64,000 nucleotides of DNA from an uncultured Massilia sp. (lineage in GTDB: Bacteria; Pseudomonadota; Gammaproteobacteria; Burkholderiales; Burkholderiaceae_D), in contig NZ_CAJYEB010000023.1 of NCBI RefSeq assembly GCF_913773735.1, positions 496,001 through 560,000 on the forward strand, in the 5' to 3' direction. Positions 1 through 8,369 of the stretch are shown piece after piece (position 1 is the first letter of the stretch; each line of letters opens with the position of its first letter). A program made the translations under genes and the position numbers. The notes beneath the pieces were generated by a model. The model was not told the origin of the DNA and searched no databases. It saw only the letters and a list, made by a program, of their open reading frames with translations.

Positions 1-389
1 GCGTGCGCGCCGAACAGCGCGGCGCAGGACGCGATGCCGAGCCAGCGCTGCAGGCCCACGTGGTCGAGCAGGGCCACGAGGTTGGGGCGGATCGCGCCGC
101 TGAACGCGCCCGTGTACTTGGCGGCGCGCAGCACCTCCTCGTCCGGCGCGCCCGCCGAAAGCTGGCGGCGCGCCTCGCGCACCGCGTTCTTCCACTGCAC
201 GAAGCCGGGCGAGATGCCGACCAGGACCACGCGCGCGCCCGGGTTGACGTAGTCGAAGGGGATGTAGTGGGCGCTCAGCGCACCGGCGCGGGCCAGCAGG
301 AAGCCGGGCGGGATCGCGTCCGGCGCGGCGATGGTGTCGGGATCGGTGGCCAGGAGCAGCGCGCGGAAGGCGTCGAAAGAGGCTTGCAT
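1..389 (-). CDS. Hypothetical protein, N-terminal part; possibly uracil-DNA-glycosylase-like
   Basis: The reading frame opens at an ATG complementary to 387-389 and runs off the left edge without a stop, giving 129 residues. The translation begins MQASFDAFRALLLATDP and contains a beta-strand-like stretch VVLVGISPGF followed by QWKNAVREARR. The VxLVGxxPG pattern resembles the first motif of the uracil-DNA glycosylase fold, but the rest is missing, so this is only a suggestion. It is divergent from the mutarotase gene at 781 and probably unrelated to the sugar genes. Start choice rests on being the only ATG close to the frame's opening. Confidence 0.6.
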   Translation of the reverse strand, partial: MQASFDAFRALLLATDPDTIAAPDAIPPGFLLARAGALSAHYIPFDYVNPGARVVLVGISPGFVQWKNAVREARRQLSAGAPDEEVLRAAKYTGAFSGAIRPNLVALLDHVGLQRWLGIASCAALFGAH

Positions 390-780
390 ACTGTCAATGT
401 CAAGACGAAGGCCGATGGCGGATCGGCAAACATGGCGGGGAGCGATCGCAGTGTAACGCCTGGCGCGCGCGCCGGGCATGGCCGCGACGGCGCCGCCCCG
501 CGGCCGCGGGACCGTGACGATCGCGCGCCGTGGACAAGGCGCGCGATCGCGTGCGGGGTACATGCTACGATCACGGCATCTACGGACCCGGCCACGGCAG
601 CGTTATCCGCGCTGGCGCTGGCGCCACCGTCATGCTGCCTGCCATGCGCACCTGTACCGAGATCGTCGGCGATCCGCGGTGGCACCCGGACGCCGCACGC
701 TCGTGGAGCGGGCGCGCGCGGACGAGGACGGCATGCCGGTGTCCGGGCGGCCTTCGACCCTCTGAGAAAGAACGCAACGC
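390..780. other. Divergent intergenic region
   Basis: This 391-base stretch separates the leftward gene at 1-389 from the mutarotase gene. I see no coding sequence I would trust; long open frames here reflect GC bias. The last 20 bases hold a purine-rich ribosome binding site (GAGAAAGAA, around 761-769) for the gene at 781. No clear sigma-70 promoter pair is obvious. Confidence 0.4.
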
Positions 781-1833
781 ATGGACATCACGCAGGAACC
801 TTTCGGCACGCTGCCCGACGGCAGGCAGGTCAAGCGCTACACGCTGAAGAACGGCAAGGGCATGGTCGTGAAGGTGCTGGACTTCGGCGGCATCGTCAGC
901 GAAATCCACGTGCCCGACCGCGACGGCAAGGTCGCCGACGTCGCACTCGGCTTCGACACGCTCGCGCCCTATCTGAAGGACAGCCCGTACTTCGGCGCCC
1001 TGATCGGCCGCTACGGCAACCGCATCGCCAAGGGCCGCTTCACGCTGGACGGCAAGGCCTACCAGCTACCGGTGAACAACGGTGAAAACCATTTGCACGG
1101 CGGCGACCCCGGCTTCGACAAGGTGCTGTGGACGGCCACGGTGGAAGCGGGCAGCCTGGCGCTGCGCTACCGCGCCGCGGACGGCGAGCAGGGCTATCCG
1201 GGCAACCTGGACGCCACCGTCGTCTACAGCCTCACCGAGGACAACGAGATCGCCGTGCACTTTCGCGCCGTGACCGACCGGCCGACGCCGGTGAACCTCA
1301 CCCAGCACAGCTACTTCAACCTGGCCGGCGCGGGCGCCGGCGACGTGCTGGCGCACGAGATGACCATCGACGCCGACGCCTTCGTGCCGGTCGACGCCGG
1401 CGCGATCCCGCTCGGCCCGCTGGCGCCGGTGACCGGCACGCCGTTCGACTTCCGCCAGCCGCACCCGATCGGCGAGCGCATCGGCCAGCCGGACGAGCAG
1501 CTGCTCCACGGCACCGGCTACGACCATTGCTGGGTGCTGAACAAGCCGGACGGCGGCAAGGCCATGACCCGCGCCGTGCACGTGTACGAACCCACGACGG
1601 GAAGGGTGCTCGAACTGTTCACGCAGGAGCCGGGCGTGCAGTTCTACAGCGGGAACTTCCTCGACGGTTCGCTGCACGGCAAGGGCCACGACTACGTGTT
1701 CCGCGGCGGCTTCTGCATCGAGCCGCAGCACTTCCCCGATTCGCCGAACCGGCCCGCGTATCCCGGCACGATCCTGCGGCCGGGAGAGGTGTACGAGACG
1801 CGGTCGCGCTTGCGGTTTTCGGTGGCGCGGTGA
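781..1833 (+). CDS. galM: Aldose 1-epimerase (mutarotase)
   Basis: Interconverts the alpha and beta anomers of aldoses such as galactose or arabinose so that downstream enzymes get the right anomer. The 350-residue length is normal for the family and there is no signal peptide, so it is cytoplasmic. Visible signatures are NGENHLHGG at residues 100-108, TQHSYFN at 174-180 with His176 as the expected general acid, and FCIEPQHFPDSPN at 311-323 with Glu314 as the expected base. It lies 177 bases upstream of the arabonate dehydratase gene on the same strand, which suggests a role in arabinose use; galactose use through the operon at 23.9 kb is equally possible. A GAGAAAGAA box precedes the ATG. 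Confidence 0.9.
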   Translation: MDITQEPFGTLPDGRQVKRYTLKNGKGMVVKVLDFGGIVSEIHVPDRDGKVADVALGFDTLAPYLKDSPYFGALIGRYGNRIAKGRFTLDGKAYQLPVNNGENHLHGGDPGFDKVLWTATVEAGSLALRYRAADGEQGYPGNLDATVVYSLTEDNEIAVHFRAVTDRPTPVNLTQHSYFNLAGAGAGDVLAHEMTIDADAFVPVDAGAIPLGPLAPVTGTPFDFRQPHPIGERIGQPDEQLLHGTGYDHCWVLNKPDGGKAMTRAVHVYEPTTGRVLELFTQEPGVQFYSGNFLDGSLHGKGHDYVFRGGFCIEPQHFPDSPNRPAYPGTILRPGEVYETRSRLRFSVAR

Positions 1834-2010
1834 ACCGCCGTCGCCGCGGCCGTGACCGCGTTTCGGCATCGCGACCGATGCCGGAATCGATATCGGTAAG
1901 CGCAAAAAAGTGATTGGATAGTTATCTGGCCGTTCGGTAGACTCCCCGCATCGCCGGGCCCGGCCCTGACCGCGGTCGCCCGGTCCCGACAACGACGAGG
2001 AGACCAGGAC
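1834..2010 (+). promoter_or_regulatory. Likely promoter/operator region of the arabinose catabolic genes
   Basis: The 177-base gap contains the short perfect palindrome GATAGTTATC (1917-1926) in an AT-richer patch, unusual for this GC-rich background, about 85 bases before the dehydratase start. It could be an operator or part of a promoter. An AGGAG ribosome binding site lies about 8 bases before the GTG at 2011. The regulator is unknown; the LysR genes at 8370 and 9428 are candidates. Confidence 0.3.
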
Positions 2011-3753
2011 GTGTCCGAGACAACGAAGAAGCCTGCGCTGCGCTCGGCGGCATGGTTCGGTACCCAGGACAAGAACGGCTTCATGTACCGGAGCTGGATG
2101 AAGAACCAGGGCATTCCCGACCACGCATTCCAGGGCAGGCCGGTCATCGGCATCTGCAATACCTGGTCCGAGCTCACCCCCTGCAACGCCCACTTCCGCA
2201 AGCTGGCCGAACACGTCAGGCGCGGCATCCTGGAGGCGGGCGGCTTTCCCGTCGAATTCCCGGTCTTCTCGAACGGCGAATCGAACCTGCGCCCGACCGC
2301 CATGCTGACCCGTAACCTGGCCAGCATGGACGTCGAGGAATCCATCCGCGGCAACCCGATGGACGGCGTCGTCCTGCTGGTGGGCTGCGACAAGACCACG
2401 CCGGCGCTCCTGATGGGCGCGGCCAGCGTCGACCTCCCGACCATCGTCGTGACGGGCGGCCCCATGCTCAACGGTAAGCTGAACGGCAAGGACATCGGGT
2501 CCGGCACCGCCGTCTGGCAGCTGCACGAGGAATTCAAAGGCGGCAAGATCACGATGCACGACTTCCTCGCCGCCGAAGCCGGCCACGCGCGCTCGGCCGG
2601 CACCTGCAATACCATGGGCACGGCGTCGACGATGGCCTGCATGGCCGAGGCGCTGGGCACCTCGCTGCCGCACAATGCCGCGATCCCCGCGGTCGACGCG
2701 CGCCGCTACGTGCTGGCGCACCTGTCCGGCATGCGCATCGTCGAGATGGTGCACGAAGACCTGACGCTGTCGAAGATCCTCCGGCGCGAGAACTTCGAGA
2801 ACGCGATCCGCGTGAACGCCGCGATCGGCGGCTCGACCAATGCCGTGATCCACCTGAAGGCCATCGCCGGACGCATCGGCGTGCCGCTCGAACTGGAAGA
2901 CTGGACCCGGATCGGCAAGGGCACCCCGACCATCGTCGACCTGCTGCCGTCGGGCCGCTACCTGATGGAAGCGTTCTACTACGCCGGCGGCCTGCCGGGC
3001 GTGCTGCGCCGCCTGGGCGAGGGCGGCCTGCTGCCGCACCCGGGCGCGCTCACCGTCAACGGCAGGACCATCGGCGAGAACACGCGCGATGCGCCGATCT
3101 ACAACGACGAAGTGATCCGCAAGCTCGATGCGCCGCTGATCGACGACGGCGGCATCTGCATCCTGCGCGGCAACCTGGCGCCGCGCGGCGCCGTGCTGAA
3201 GCCGTCGGCCGCGTCGCCGCACCTGATGACGCACCGCGGCCGCGCCGTCGTGTTCGAGGACTTCGACCACTACAAGGCGCGCATCGACGATCCCGACCTG
3301 GACGTCGACGAACACTGCGTGCTGGTGATGAAGAACTGCGGCCCGAAGGGCTACCCGGGCATGGCCGAAGTGGGCAATATGGGCCTGCCGCCCAAGCTGC
3401 TGGCGCGCGGCGTCAAGGACATGGTGCGCATCTCGGACGCGCGCATGAGCGGCACCGCCTACGGCACCGTCGTGCTGCACGTGGCGCCGGAGGCGATGGC
3501 GGGCGGACCGCTGGGCATCGTGCGCGACGGCGACGTCATCGAACTCGATTGCAGGAACGGGCGACTGCACCTGGACGTGCCGGACGCCGAGATCGCGGCG
3601 CGCCTGGCCGACCGCGCCGGGAACCAGAAAGCGCTGCCGCGCACCGGTTACGCGGGGCTGTACCTGGACCACGTGTTGCAGGCCGACGACGGCTGCGATT
3701 TCGATTTCCTGGTCGGGTGCCGCGGGTCGGCCGTTCCCAGGCATTCCCACTGA
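2011..3753 (+). CDS. L-arabonate dehydratase (IlvD/Edd family)
   Basis: Dehydrates L-arabonate to 2-keto-3-deoxy-L-arabonate in the non-phosphorylative L-arabinose pathway; called araC in Azospirillum, a name that clashes with the E. coli regulator. The protein has 580 residues. The three expected iron-sulfur cysteines are present as Cys58 (ELTPCN), Cys126 (VGCDKTTP) and Cys199 (SAGTCNTMGT), spaced as in characterised [2Fe-2S] sugar-acid dehydratases. The conserved C-terminal SGTA motif with the likely catalytic serine is in DARMSGTAYG. The start is a GTG preceded by AGGAG. Followed by araD1 after 64 bases. A relative acting on xylonate or another sugar acid cannot be excluded, but the AraD1 and GH51 neighbours favour arabinose. 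Confidence 0.88.
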   Translation: MSETTKKPALRSAAWFGTQDKNGFMYRSWMKNQGIPDHAFQGRPVIGICNTWSELTPCNAHFRKLAEHVRRGILEAGGFPVEFPVFSNGESNLRPTAMLTRNLASMDVEESIRGNPMDGVVLLVGCDKTTPALLMGAASVDLPTIVVTGGPMLNGKLNGKDIGSGTAVWQLHEEFKGGKITMHDFLAAEAGHARSAGTCNTMGTASTMACMAEALGTSLPHNAAIPAVDARRYVLAHLSGMRIVEMVHEDLTLSKILRRENFENAIRVNAAIGGSTNAVIHLKAIAGRIGVPLELEDWTRIGKGTPTIVDLLPSGRYLMEAFYYAGGLPGVLRRLGEGGLLPHPGALTVNGRTIGENTRDAPIYNDEVIRKLDAPLIDDGGICILRGNLAPRGAVLKPSAASPHLMTHRGRAVVFEDFDHYKARIDDPDLDVDEHCVLVMKNCGPKGYPGMAEVGNMGLPPKLLARGVKDMVRISDARMSGTAYGTVVLHVAPEAMAGGPLGIVRDGDVIELDCRNGRLHLDVPDAEIAARLADRAGNQKALPRTGYAGLYLDHVLQADDGCDFDFLVGCRGSAVPRHSH

Positions 3754-3817
3754 ATCGACGGGAGCTGGACGCGCGAACCTGCGCGCAACGCTCACCGCGC
3801 CACGGAGACGACCCACC

Positions 3818-4810
3818 ATGCTGCTCATCCAATACACCACCCCCGCCGGCGCGCGCCGCGTCGGCATCCTGGACGGCGACGCCGTCGTCCCGGTCGACGG
3901 CCATGCCACCATGCTGGACCTCGCCAACGCCGCCATCGCCCAGGGCCGGGGCCTCGCCGCCCTGGCCGGCGCCGGCGCCGGCAGCGGCCGCGATTCCTGC
4001 GCAGCCATCGCCGCCCAGGGCCGGCTGCTGGCCCCCATCGACCACCCGGATCCCGCCCACTGCCATGTCACCGGCACCGGCCTGACCCACCTGGGCAGCG
4101 CCGACACGCGCGACGCCATGCACAGGACGATCGGCGGCGACGTCGAACGCCTGTCGGACTCGATGGCGATGTTCCGCCTGGGCGTGGAAGGCGGCAGGCC
4201 GGCGCCGGGCACCGCCGGCGTGCAGCCGGAATGGTTCTACAAGGGCGACGGCTCGATCGTGCGCGCGTCCGGCCAGGCGCTCGACATGCCCGACTTCTCG
4301 CTCGACGGCGGCGAGGAGCCGGAGATCGCCGGCCTGTACGTGATCGGCGCCGACGGCCAGCCGTACCGCGCCGGCTTCGCGCTCGGCAACGAGTTCTCCG
4401 ACCACGTGACCGAGCGCCAGAACTACCTGTACCTCGCGCACGCGAAGCTGCGCAACTGCGGCGTCGGCCCCGCGCTGCTGGTGGGCGAACTGCCGGCCCA
4501 CGTCGAGGGCGTGTCGCGCGTGCTGGATGCCGGCGGCAGGGTGCGCTGGGAGAAGCCCTTCGTGTCGGGCGAGCAGAACATGTCGCACACCATCGGCAAC
4601 CTCGAACACCATCACTTCAAGTACGCCCTGTTCCGCCGCCCCGGCGACGTGCACATCCATTTCTTCGGCACCGCGACGCTGAGCTTCGCCGACGGCGTGT
4701 CGGTGCGGGCGGGCGAGACCTTCGAGATCGCCTCGCCCCAGTTCGGCCCGGCCCTGCGCAACCCGCTGGCGATCCATCCCGCCCCGTTCGCGCAGGTGAC
4801 GGCCTTGTGA
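3818..4810 (+). CDS. AraD1/GguC-family protein, probable 2-keto-3-deoxy-L-arabonate dehydratase
   Basis: A 330-residue cytoplasmic protein of the fumarylacetoacetate-hydrolase-like AraD1/GguC family. It is expected to act on 2-keto-3-deoxy-L-arabonate, the product of the preceding dehydratase, on the way to 2-oxoglutarate semialdehyde. Family-like stretches are EWFYKGDGSIV, GNEFSDHVTERQNYLYLAHAK with probable metal-binding acidic residues, and GEQNMSHTIGNLEHHHFKY. A GGAG element lies shortly upstream of the ATG. It sits between the dehydratase and the GH51 gene on the same strand. The exact reaction is inferred from family and context; GguC proteins were long of unknown function. Confidence 0.82.
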   Translation: MLLIQYTTPAGARRVGILDGDAVVPVDGHATMLDLANAAIAQGRGLAALAGAGAGSGRDSCAAIAAQGRLLAPIDHPDPAHCHVTGTGLTHLGSADTRDAMHRTIGGDVERLSDSMAMFRLGVEGGRPAPGTAGVQPEWFYKGDGSIVRASGQALDMPDFSLDGGEEPEIAGLYVIGADGQPYRAGFALGNEFSDHVTERQNYLYLAHAKLRNCGVGPALLVGELPAHVEGVSRVLDAGGRVRWEKPFVSGEQNMSHTIGNLEHHHFKYALFRRPGDVHIHFFGTATLSFADGVSVRAGETFEIASPQFGPALRNPLAIHPAPFAQVTAL

Positions 4811-4967
4811 GCCGGTCCGCGCGGGATCGGGAACCCGGCCGGGTCCGGGCGACGACGGACGAACATGACATCATCGGGCAGGGTTGGCAGCCTCGCGCGC
4901 TTCGAACGACCCAGGGTGGACGGCGCCGTCCACCCTGCGGGAACATCAACGACAGGAGACGAACCAC

Positions 4968-6512
4968 ATGAAAGCATGCAAGCCCGCCATCCTCGCGCTC
5001 GCGATCCTCGCCAGCCTGCCCGCGTTCGCGCAGGTCAGGCTGGCCGTGGACGCCGGCAAGCCCGGCGCCGTGATCGACAAGAACGTCTACGGCCAGTTCG
5101 CCGAGCACCTGGGCACCGGCATCTACGGGGGCATCTGGGTCGGTCCCGGATCGACGATCCCGAACACCAGGGGCTGGCGCAACGACGTGGTGGGCGCGCT
5201 GAAGGACCTGCACGTGCCGCTGGTGCGCTGGCCGGGCGGCTGCTTCGCCGACGAATACCACTGGCGCGACGGCATCGGCCCGCGCGCCACGCGGCCGGTG
5301 AAGGTGAACACCAACTGGGGCGGCGTCCCCGAGAACAATGCGGTCGGCACGCACGAATTCTTCGACCTGGTCGAGCTGCTGGGCGCCGACGCCTACGTCA
5401 ACGGCAACCTCGGCACCGGCACGCCGCAGGAGATGGCCGAGTGGGTCGAGTACATGACGTCCGAGGGGGAGTCGACGCTGGCGCGGCTGCGCGCCAGGAA
5501 CGGCCATGCGCAGCCGTTCAAGGTCGCCTATTTCGCGATCGGCAACGAGGCCTGGGGCTGCGGCGGCAACATGAAGCCGGACTACTACGCCAGCCTGTAC
5601 AACCACTACGCGACCTTCCTGAAGGCGCCGCCGCACGCGCGGCCGAAGCTGATCGCCAGCGGCGGCAACGGCGACGACAGCAGCTGGACCGAGGTCCTCA
5701 GCCGCGACGCCGCGCGCGGCACCGACGGCATCAGCTTCCACTACTACACGCTGCCCACCGGCGCGTGGGAAAAGAAGGGCGCCGCCATCGGCTTCCCGGA
5801 ATCGGAATGGTTCTCGACGATGGCGGCCGCGCTGCGCATCGACGAGCACATCCGGCGCAACGTCGCGATCCTCGACAAGAACGACCCGCAGAAGACGATC
5901 GGCTTCTACGTCGACGAATGGGGCACCTGGTACGACGTCGAGCCGGGCACCAACCCGGGCTTCCTGTTCCAGCGCAACACCATCCGCGACGCGGTCGTGG
6001 CGGCGCTGCACTTCAACATCTTCCACGCCCACGCCGACCGCGTGCGCATGACGAATATCGCGCAGATGGTCAACGTGCTGCAGGCCATGATCGTCACCGA
6101 CAAGGACCGGATGCTGCTGACCCCGACCTATTACGCCTACAAGATGTACGTGCCGTTCCAGGGCGCGACCGCGCTGCCGGTGACGCTGTCGAACAACACG
6201 ACCTATGCGTCGAACGGCCGCGGGGTACCGGGCATCAGCGCGTCGGCCGCGCGCGGCAGGGATGGCAAGACCTACGTCGCGCTGGTCAACACCGACCCGG
6301 CGCAGGCGACCGACGTGGTGCTGGACGTCGCCGGCCAGGCGGCGCATGCCGTGCGCGGCCAGGTGCTGACGGCGGACGCGATGGACGCCCACAACACCTT
6401 CGCGCGCAAGGACGCCGTCAAGCCGGCGCCGTTCAGCGCCAGCGCGGCCGGCGGCAGGCTCACCCTCAGGGTGCCGGCCAAGGCCGTGATGGTCGTGGCG
6501 GTGGAGGGATAG
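4968..6512 (+). CDS. Exported alpha-L-arabinofuranosidase (GH51)
   Basis: Cleaves terminal alpha-L-arabinofuranosyl residues from arabinan or arabinoxylan oligomers. The 514-residue protein starts with a signal peptide (MKACKPAILALAILASLPAFA, cleavage near residue 21), so it works in the periplasm or outside. GH51 catalytic residues are visible: acid/base Glu194 in AIGNEAWG and nucleophile Glu317 in YVDEWGTW. The start at 4968 was chosen over an upstream in-frame ATG because it directly precedes the signal peptide and has CAGGAG 9 bases upstream. It closes the arabinose module, so released arabinose would feed the dehydratase route encoded just upstream. Confidence 0.92.
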   Translation: MKACKPAILALAILASLPAFAQVRLAVDAGKPGAVIDKNVYGQFAEHLGTGIYGGIWVGPGSTIPNTRGWRNDVVGALKDLHVPLVRWPGGCFADEYHWRDGIGPRATRPVKVNTNWGGVPENNAVGTHEFFDLVELLGADAYVNGNLGTGTPQEMAEWVEYMTSEGESTLARLRARNGHAQPFKVAYFAIGNEAWGCGGNMKPDYYASLYNHYATFLKAPPHARPKLIASGGNGDDSSWTEVLSRDAARGTDGISFHYYTLPTGAWEKKGAAIGFPESEWFSTMAAALRIDEHIRRNVAILDKNDPQKTIGFYVDEWGTWYDVEPGTNPGFLFQRNTIRDAVVAALHFNIFHAHADRVRMTNIAQMVNVLQAMIVTDKDRMLLTPTYYAYKMYVPFQGATALPVTLSNNTTYASNGRGVPGISASAARGRDGKTYVALVNTDPAQATDVVLDVAGQAAHAVRGQVLTADAMDAHNTFARKDAVKPAPFSASAAGGRLTLRVPAKAVMVVAVEG

Positions 6513-6600
6513 GACCCGCGCCGCCACGGCGGCGTTGTGCCGGCATGGCAGGCATGTCATGATGGGCGCCTCCATGCCCATTCGCACCCATCCACACGCC

Positions 6601-7014
6601 ATGCCCGCCATCGACCGCCGTGACTTCCTGAGCGCCGCCGCCTGCGGCGCCGCGACGCTGTCCCTGCCGCTGCCCGGCCTGGCCAACCCTGGAAGCTGCA
6701 CCATGTACGGATTGATCGGAAAACTGCGCATCGCGCCGGGCAAGCGCGACGCCGTCGTCGCGCTGCTGCTCGACGGGACCCGGGACATGCCCGGCTGCCT
6801 GAGCTACATCGTCGCCCTCGACCCCGCCGACCCGGACGCGATCTGGGTCACCGAGGCCTGGGACAGCCAGGCCAGCCACAAGGCCTCCCTCGGGCTGCCG
6901 GGCGTGCAGCGGGCGATCGCGCAGGCGCGGCCGTTCATTGCCGGCTTCGGCGAGCGCTTCGAGACGGCGCCGGTGGGCGGGCAGGGGCTGGCGACGGGCG
7001 CGATGCGGGAATGA
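6601..7014 (+). CDS. Antibiotic biosynthesis monooxygenase (ABM) domain protein with Tat-like signal
   Basis: Encodes about 137 residues. The N-terminus DRRDFLSAAACGAATLSLP matches a twin-arginine export signal. The rest (MYGLIGKLRIAPGKRDAVVALLLDG, then CLSYIVALDPADPDAIWVTEAWDS) is a single ferredoxin-like ABM fold, as in quinol monooxygenase YgiN-like proteins. The start is uncertain: in-frame ATGs at 6559 and 6574 would add 9-14 residues, and none has a strong ribosome binding site. The 3' end runs 80 bases into the 3' end of the convergent SGNH hydrolase gene. Substrate unknown. Confidence 0.75.
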   Translation: MPAIDRRDFLSAAACGAATLSLPLPGLANPGSCTMYGLIGKLRIAPGKRDAVVALLLDGTRDMPGCLSYIVALDPADPDAIWVTEAWDSQASHKASLGLPGVQRAIAQARPFIAGFGERFETAPVGGQGLATGAMRE

Positions 7015-8263
7015 ACAGGGCCGGGTCGATCGCGTCCGCCATCGCCGCGTAGCCGGCGTCGCCCGGATGCAGGTGGTCGCCCGAGTCGTAGTCCGGGCGC
7101 AGGCGGCCCGGGTGGCGCGGGTCGCGCAGCACCGCGTCGAAGTCGACGACGGCGTCGAACGCGCCGCCGGCGCGGATCCATGCGTTCAGCGCGCGGCGCA
7201 GGCGTTCCTTGGCGTCGCTGTAGTGGCCCGCGTAGGGCGTGCCTTCCAGCGCGCCTTCGAACGGCGGCAGCGTGGCGCCGATGACGCGGATGCCGCGCGC
7301 ATGGGCACTGGCGACCAGCTGGATGTAGCCGCGCACCAGGTCGTCCAGTTCCGCCGGCGCCTCGGCGGGTGCGAACGGGCTGCCGGGCCAGCCGATGTCG
7401 TTGGTCCCGAGCAGCACGATCAGGTCGCGCGCGCCCGGCTGGGCCAGCACGTCCTGCTCCAGCCGCGCCAGCGCATTCACCCCCATCCCGTCGCGCAGCA
7501 GGCGCGCCCCCGAGATGCCCGCGTTGGCCACGGCGATGCCGTGCGGGGCCAGCCGGCGCGCCAGTGCGTCCGGCCAGCGGCGGTCGCGGTCCGGCGAGGA
7601 GCCGTTGCCGTCGGTGATCGAGTCGCCCAGGGCGACGACGACGTGGGGCGCGGCCGCCGTCTCCACCAGCACGCCGCTGAGGAACAGCCGGCCGGGGACC
7701 ACCGCGTGTGGCGCGAAGTCCGGCGCGCCGGTCCGGTCGTGGCCGGCGACGGCGACCGTCTGCTGCGCGCCCCAGTGGAAGCTGTCGATCCTGGTCGGGC
7801 GCGGCAGCCAGGTGCTGACCGACAGCCGCGCCAGCGGCGCGACCTCCAGCGCCACCGCATCGCTGACGAGCTGGGCGCCCGGTGCCAGCACGGCATCGTC
7901 CCTGCCACCGAAGGTCACCGCATGGCCGGCGCCGGCCTGGCCGTCCAGCGCCAGCCGCACGCGGCCGATCGCCACCGGCGCGTGCCCGTAGCGGTTGGAA
8001 AACACCAGCCTGACGCGCTTGCCGCCCGCGCTGACGCGCACGGTCTCGCGCAGGGTCTGGTCGTCCAGCGTGGCCGGCACGCCGGTCGGCAGGATGAAGC
8101 CGGCGCCCCAGGCGGGTTGCGGGCTGGCGTACCAGGACGTGGCCCAGTGCGCGCCGTCGGTGGCGGCGTGCGCGGCCGCGGGCGCGGCGGCGCCCAGCGC
8201 CAGCGCCAGGGCCAGCGCCAGGGCCGGGGCGGATGAAGCGGTCTTGTCGATCGGGATGGTCAT
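6935..8263 (-). CDS. Secreted SGNH/GDSL hydrolase
   Basis: A 442-residue esterase-type hydrolase with an Ala/Leu-rich N-terminal signal peptide (residues 1-33). SGNH blocks are clear: GDSITDG with nucleophile Ser215, the block II glycine region NAGISGARLL, GTNDI with Asn288, and SGDHLHP with Asp396 and His399. An N-terminal beta-rich module of about 170 residues precedes the catalytic domain, as in rhamnogalacturonan acetylesterase-like and other carbohydrate esterase proteins. The last ~22 residues are Pro/Arg-rich and lie in the overlap with the convergent ABM gene. Deacetylation of plant polysaccharide would suit the neighbouring arabinofuranosidase, but the substrate is inferred. It is divergent from the LysR gene at 8370, its likely regulator. 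Confidence 0.88.
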   Translation of the reverse strand: MTIPIDKTASSAPALALALALALGAAAPAAAHAATDGAHWATSWYASPQPAWGAGFILPTGVPATLDDQTLRETVRVSAGGKRVRLVFSNRYGHAPVAIGRVRLALDGQAGAGHAVTFGGRDDAVLAPGAQLVSDAVALEVAPLARLSVSTWLPRPTRIDSFHWGAQQTVAVAGHDRTGAPDFAPHAVVPGRLFLSGVLVETAAAPHVVVALGDSITDGNGSSPDRDRRWPDALARRLAPHGIAVANAGISGARLLRDGMGVNALARLEQDVLAQPGARDLIVLLGTNDIGWPGSPFAPAEAPAELDDLVRGYIQLVASAHARGIRVIGATLPPFEGALEGTPYAGHYSDAKERLRRALNAWIRAGGAFDAVVDFDAVLRDPRHPGRLRPDYDSGDHLHPGDAGYAAMADAIDPALFIPASRPSPAPARPPAPSRSARRSRQ

Positions 8264-8325
8264 TGCGGCTCCTCGTGATAGGGAAGCGCCATGATGACTC
8301 GTTCGAATTCATGGGGGAATGCGGC

Positions 8326-8356
8326 ATTCTGGACTATAGTTCGTTCCATTCTGGAA
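8326..8356. promoter_or_regulatory. Candidate LysR operator between SGNH hydrolase and LysR genes
   Basis: Two copies of ATTCTGGA occur at 8326-8333 and 8348-8355, 22 bases apart (about two helical turns). The second lies in the inverted repeat TTCCA-TTC-TGGAA at 8344-8356. The arrangement in a 106-base divergent gap just before a lysR start is typical of autoregulatory LysR sites. Binding is inferred, not shown. Confidence 0.45.
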
Positions 8357-8369
8357 TGAAGGGGCAGGC

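Noticed and set aside
3-1085. A 360-codon plus-strand frame at the left edge
   Set aside because: It overlaps the better-supported leftward partial gene and then runs out of frame through the mutarotase; residue composition is low-complexity Arg/Ala/Gly.
1066-4212. A 1048-codon minus-strand open frame
   Set aside because: It is antisense to the mutarotase, arabonate dehydratase and AraD1 genes, is rich in Arg/His/Gln/Ala with no domain, and results from GC-biased third positions.
4617-6788. A 723-codon minus-strand frame opposite the arabinofuranosidase
   Set aside because: Composition is that of antisense shadow (Arg/Val/Ala/His), while the plus strand encodes a clear GH51 enzyme with catalytic residues.
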